Positions 13,658 to 14,314 of a stretch of DNA of 14,314 nucleotides are shown here, in pieces. The notes beneath the pieces are model-generated. The model was not told the DNA's origin. It was given only the letters and a program-made list of their open reading frames with translations, and made no database searches. This DNA comes from CAMEON01 sp045643785 (GTDB taxonomy: Bacteria > Bacillota > Clostridia > Oscillospirales > CAG-272). Made by a program: the position numbers and the translations under genes. Every line of letters starts with the position of its first letter. The first letter of the stretch is position 1. The stretch covers positions 1 to 14,314 of the forward strand of contig JAZRFR010000081.1 of the NCBI GenBank assembly GCA_045643785.1. The letters are read 5' to 3'.

Positions 13658-14314
13658 TTAATGAAGTCTGGTACCCTCGGGCACGCGCTCGTCCACGAAG
13701 ATGACCTGACAGCCGCAGGCGTTGTTGGTGGCGGCCAGCAGCATACCGTTGGAGGTGACGCCGGTGATACGGGTGGGAGCGAGGTTAGCCAGGACGATGA
13801 TCTTCTTGCCCAGAAGCTCGTCGGCGGTGTAGTCGTGCTTGATGGAAGACACGATGACGCGCTCGCCGATACCGTCGTTCAGGGTCAGCTTGTAGCAGGA
13901 GTGGGACTTGCGGATCTCGGAGACCTTCACGATCTTGCAGACGCGGATATCCATCTTGCCGAAGTCGTCGATGGAAACCATGTCGGTGGAAATGGGCTCC
14001 ACGGGATCGGGCTCGCCATAGACCTTCTCCACAGGGGCGTTTGCGGCGGCTTCTGCATCCGCTACGGCCTGATCTGCAGCGATCTCCTCGGCGGTCTGCT
14101 CGTAGGAGAAGTCCAGGAGACGGACGTAGCGGGCGGGATCGATGGCGTAGAGGAACAGGTACAGACGGGGGCCGCGCTCCTTGTCGATGAGGAGCTTGTA
14201 GACCGTCTTGAAGAAGTTGCCCTGCAGACCCTTCAGCTCCTTGTCGGGCTTGTCCTCGCCGAAGACACGCTTGGGAATGGCGTACAGCTCGGCGTTCAGA
14301 GCGTCCAGATCGTA
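13658..14314 (-). CDS. lysK: Class I lysyl-tRNA synthetase, C-terminal part, fused to a tRNA-binding domain (partial)
   Basis: The frame is open to the window edge, so only the last 218 residues are visible. The first 70 or so contain LYAIPKRVFGED, LQGNFFKTVYKLLIDKERGPR and LFLYAIDPARYVRLLDF. The GKxxGPRL-like element and surrounding helices resemble the C-terminal anticodon-binding region of class I LysRS, not the class II enzyme usual in Bacteria. An Ala/Glu-rich linker follows. From about residue 117 there is an EMAPII/Trbp111-type OB-fold tRNA-binding domain (FGKMDIRVCKIVKV through SNGMLLAA to PEGTRLH), as found at the C-terminus of many methionyl-tRNA synthetases. An internal GTG at 14032 is in frame, but the protein clearly continues upstream of it. 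MetRS is the alternative, but the visible N-terminal part fits class I LysRS better. Confidence 0.75.
   Translation of the reverse strand, partial: YDLDALNAELYAIPKRVFGEDKPDKELKGLQGNFFKTVYKLLIDKERGPRLYLFLYAIDPARYVRLLDFSYEQTAEEIAADQAVADAEAAANAPVEKVYGEPDPVEPISTDMVSIDDFGKMDIRVCKIVKVSEIRKSHSCYKLTLNDGIGERVIVSSIKHDYTADELLGKKIIVLANLAPTRITGVTSNGMLLAATNNACGCQVIFVDERVPEGTRLH

Overview
The window looks like a moderately GC-rich Clostridia chromosome (Bacillota), probably of the Oscillospiraceae/Ruminococcaceae type. The evidence is a Bacillus-type housekeeping order (dnaB, then tilS-hpt-ftsH), strong AAGGAGG ribosome binding sites, near-consensus sigma-A promoters with 17-base spacers, and strongly C-ending codon use. 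This placement is inferred from gene content and style; no database search was possible.

Layout. Bases 35-7585 carry plus-strand genes: replicative helicase dnaB, tRNA(Ile)-lysidine synthetase tilS, hypoxanthine phosphoribosyltransferase hpt, membrane protease ftsH (with terminator), and the replication-fork AAA+ ATPase rarA behind a perfect sigma-A promoter (with terminator). From 7801 all intact genes are on the minus strand: a small DUF378 membrane protein, then an operon of ygiQ (radical SAM) and holA (DNA polymerase III delta). An AT-richer accessory segment follows, with two small zinc-ribbon membrane protein genes in an operon and a divergent, broken XRE-type regulator. The window ends in the 3' part of a class I lysyl-tRNA synthetase fused to a C-terminal EMAPII/Trbp111-like tRNA-binding domain.

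The most striking non-coding region is 8020-8843, between DUF378 and holA. It holds about eleven DnaA-box-like sequences in 251 bases (8303-8553). One is a perfect TGTGGATAA, and several are arranged as inverted pairs. Flanking AT-rich palindromes and a long GC-rich hairpin complete the region. It resembles a replication origin or a DnaA-titrating cluster, but both flanking gene blocks point towards it, which is unusual for a Bacillota origin. Three replication genes (dnaB, rarA, holA) lie nearby.

The intergenic spaces also carry palindromic repeats: two copies of one 14-bp-stem hairpin (upstream of tilS and in the ygiQ leader) that differ by compensated base pairs, a tandem 22-base hairpin unit, and a larger nested inverted repeat downstream of rarA. 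These look like members of dispersed intergenic repeat families. The zinc-ribbon segment is bounded by two strong palindromic terminators and looks like a small acquired module whose regulator has decayed.
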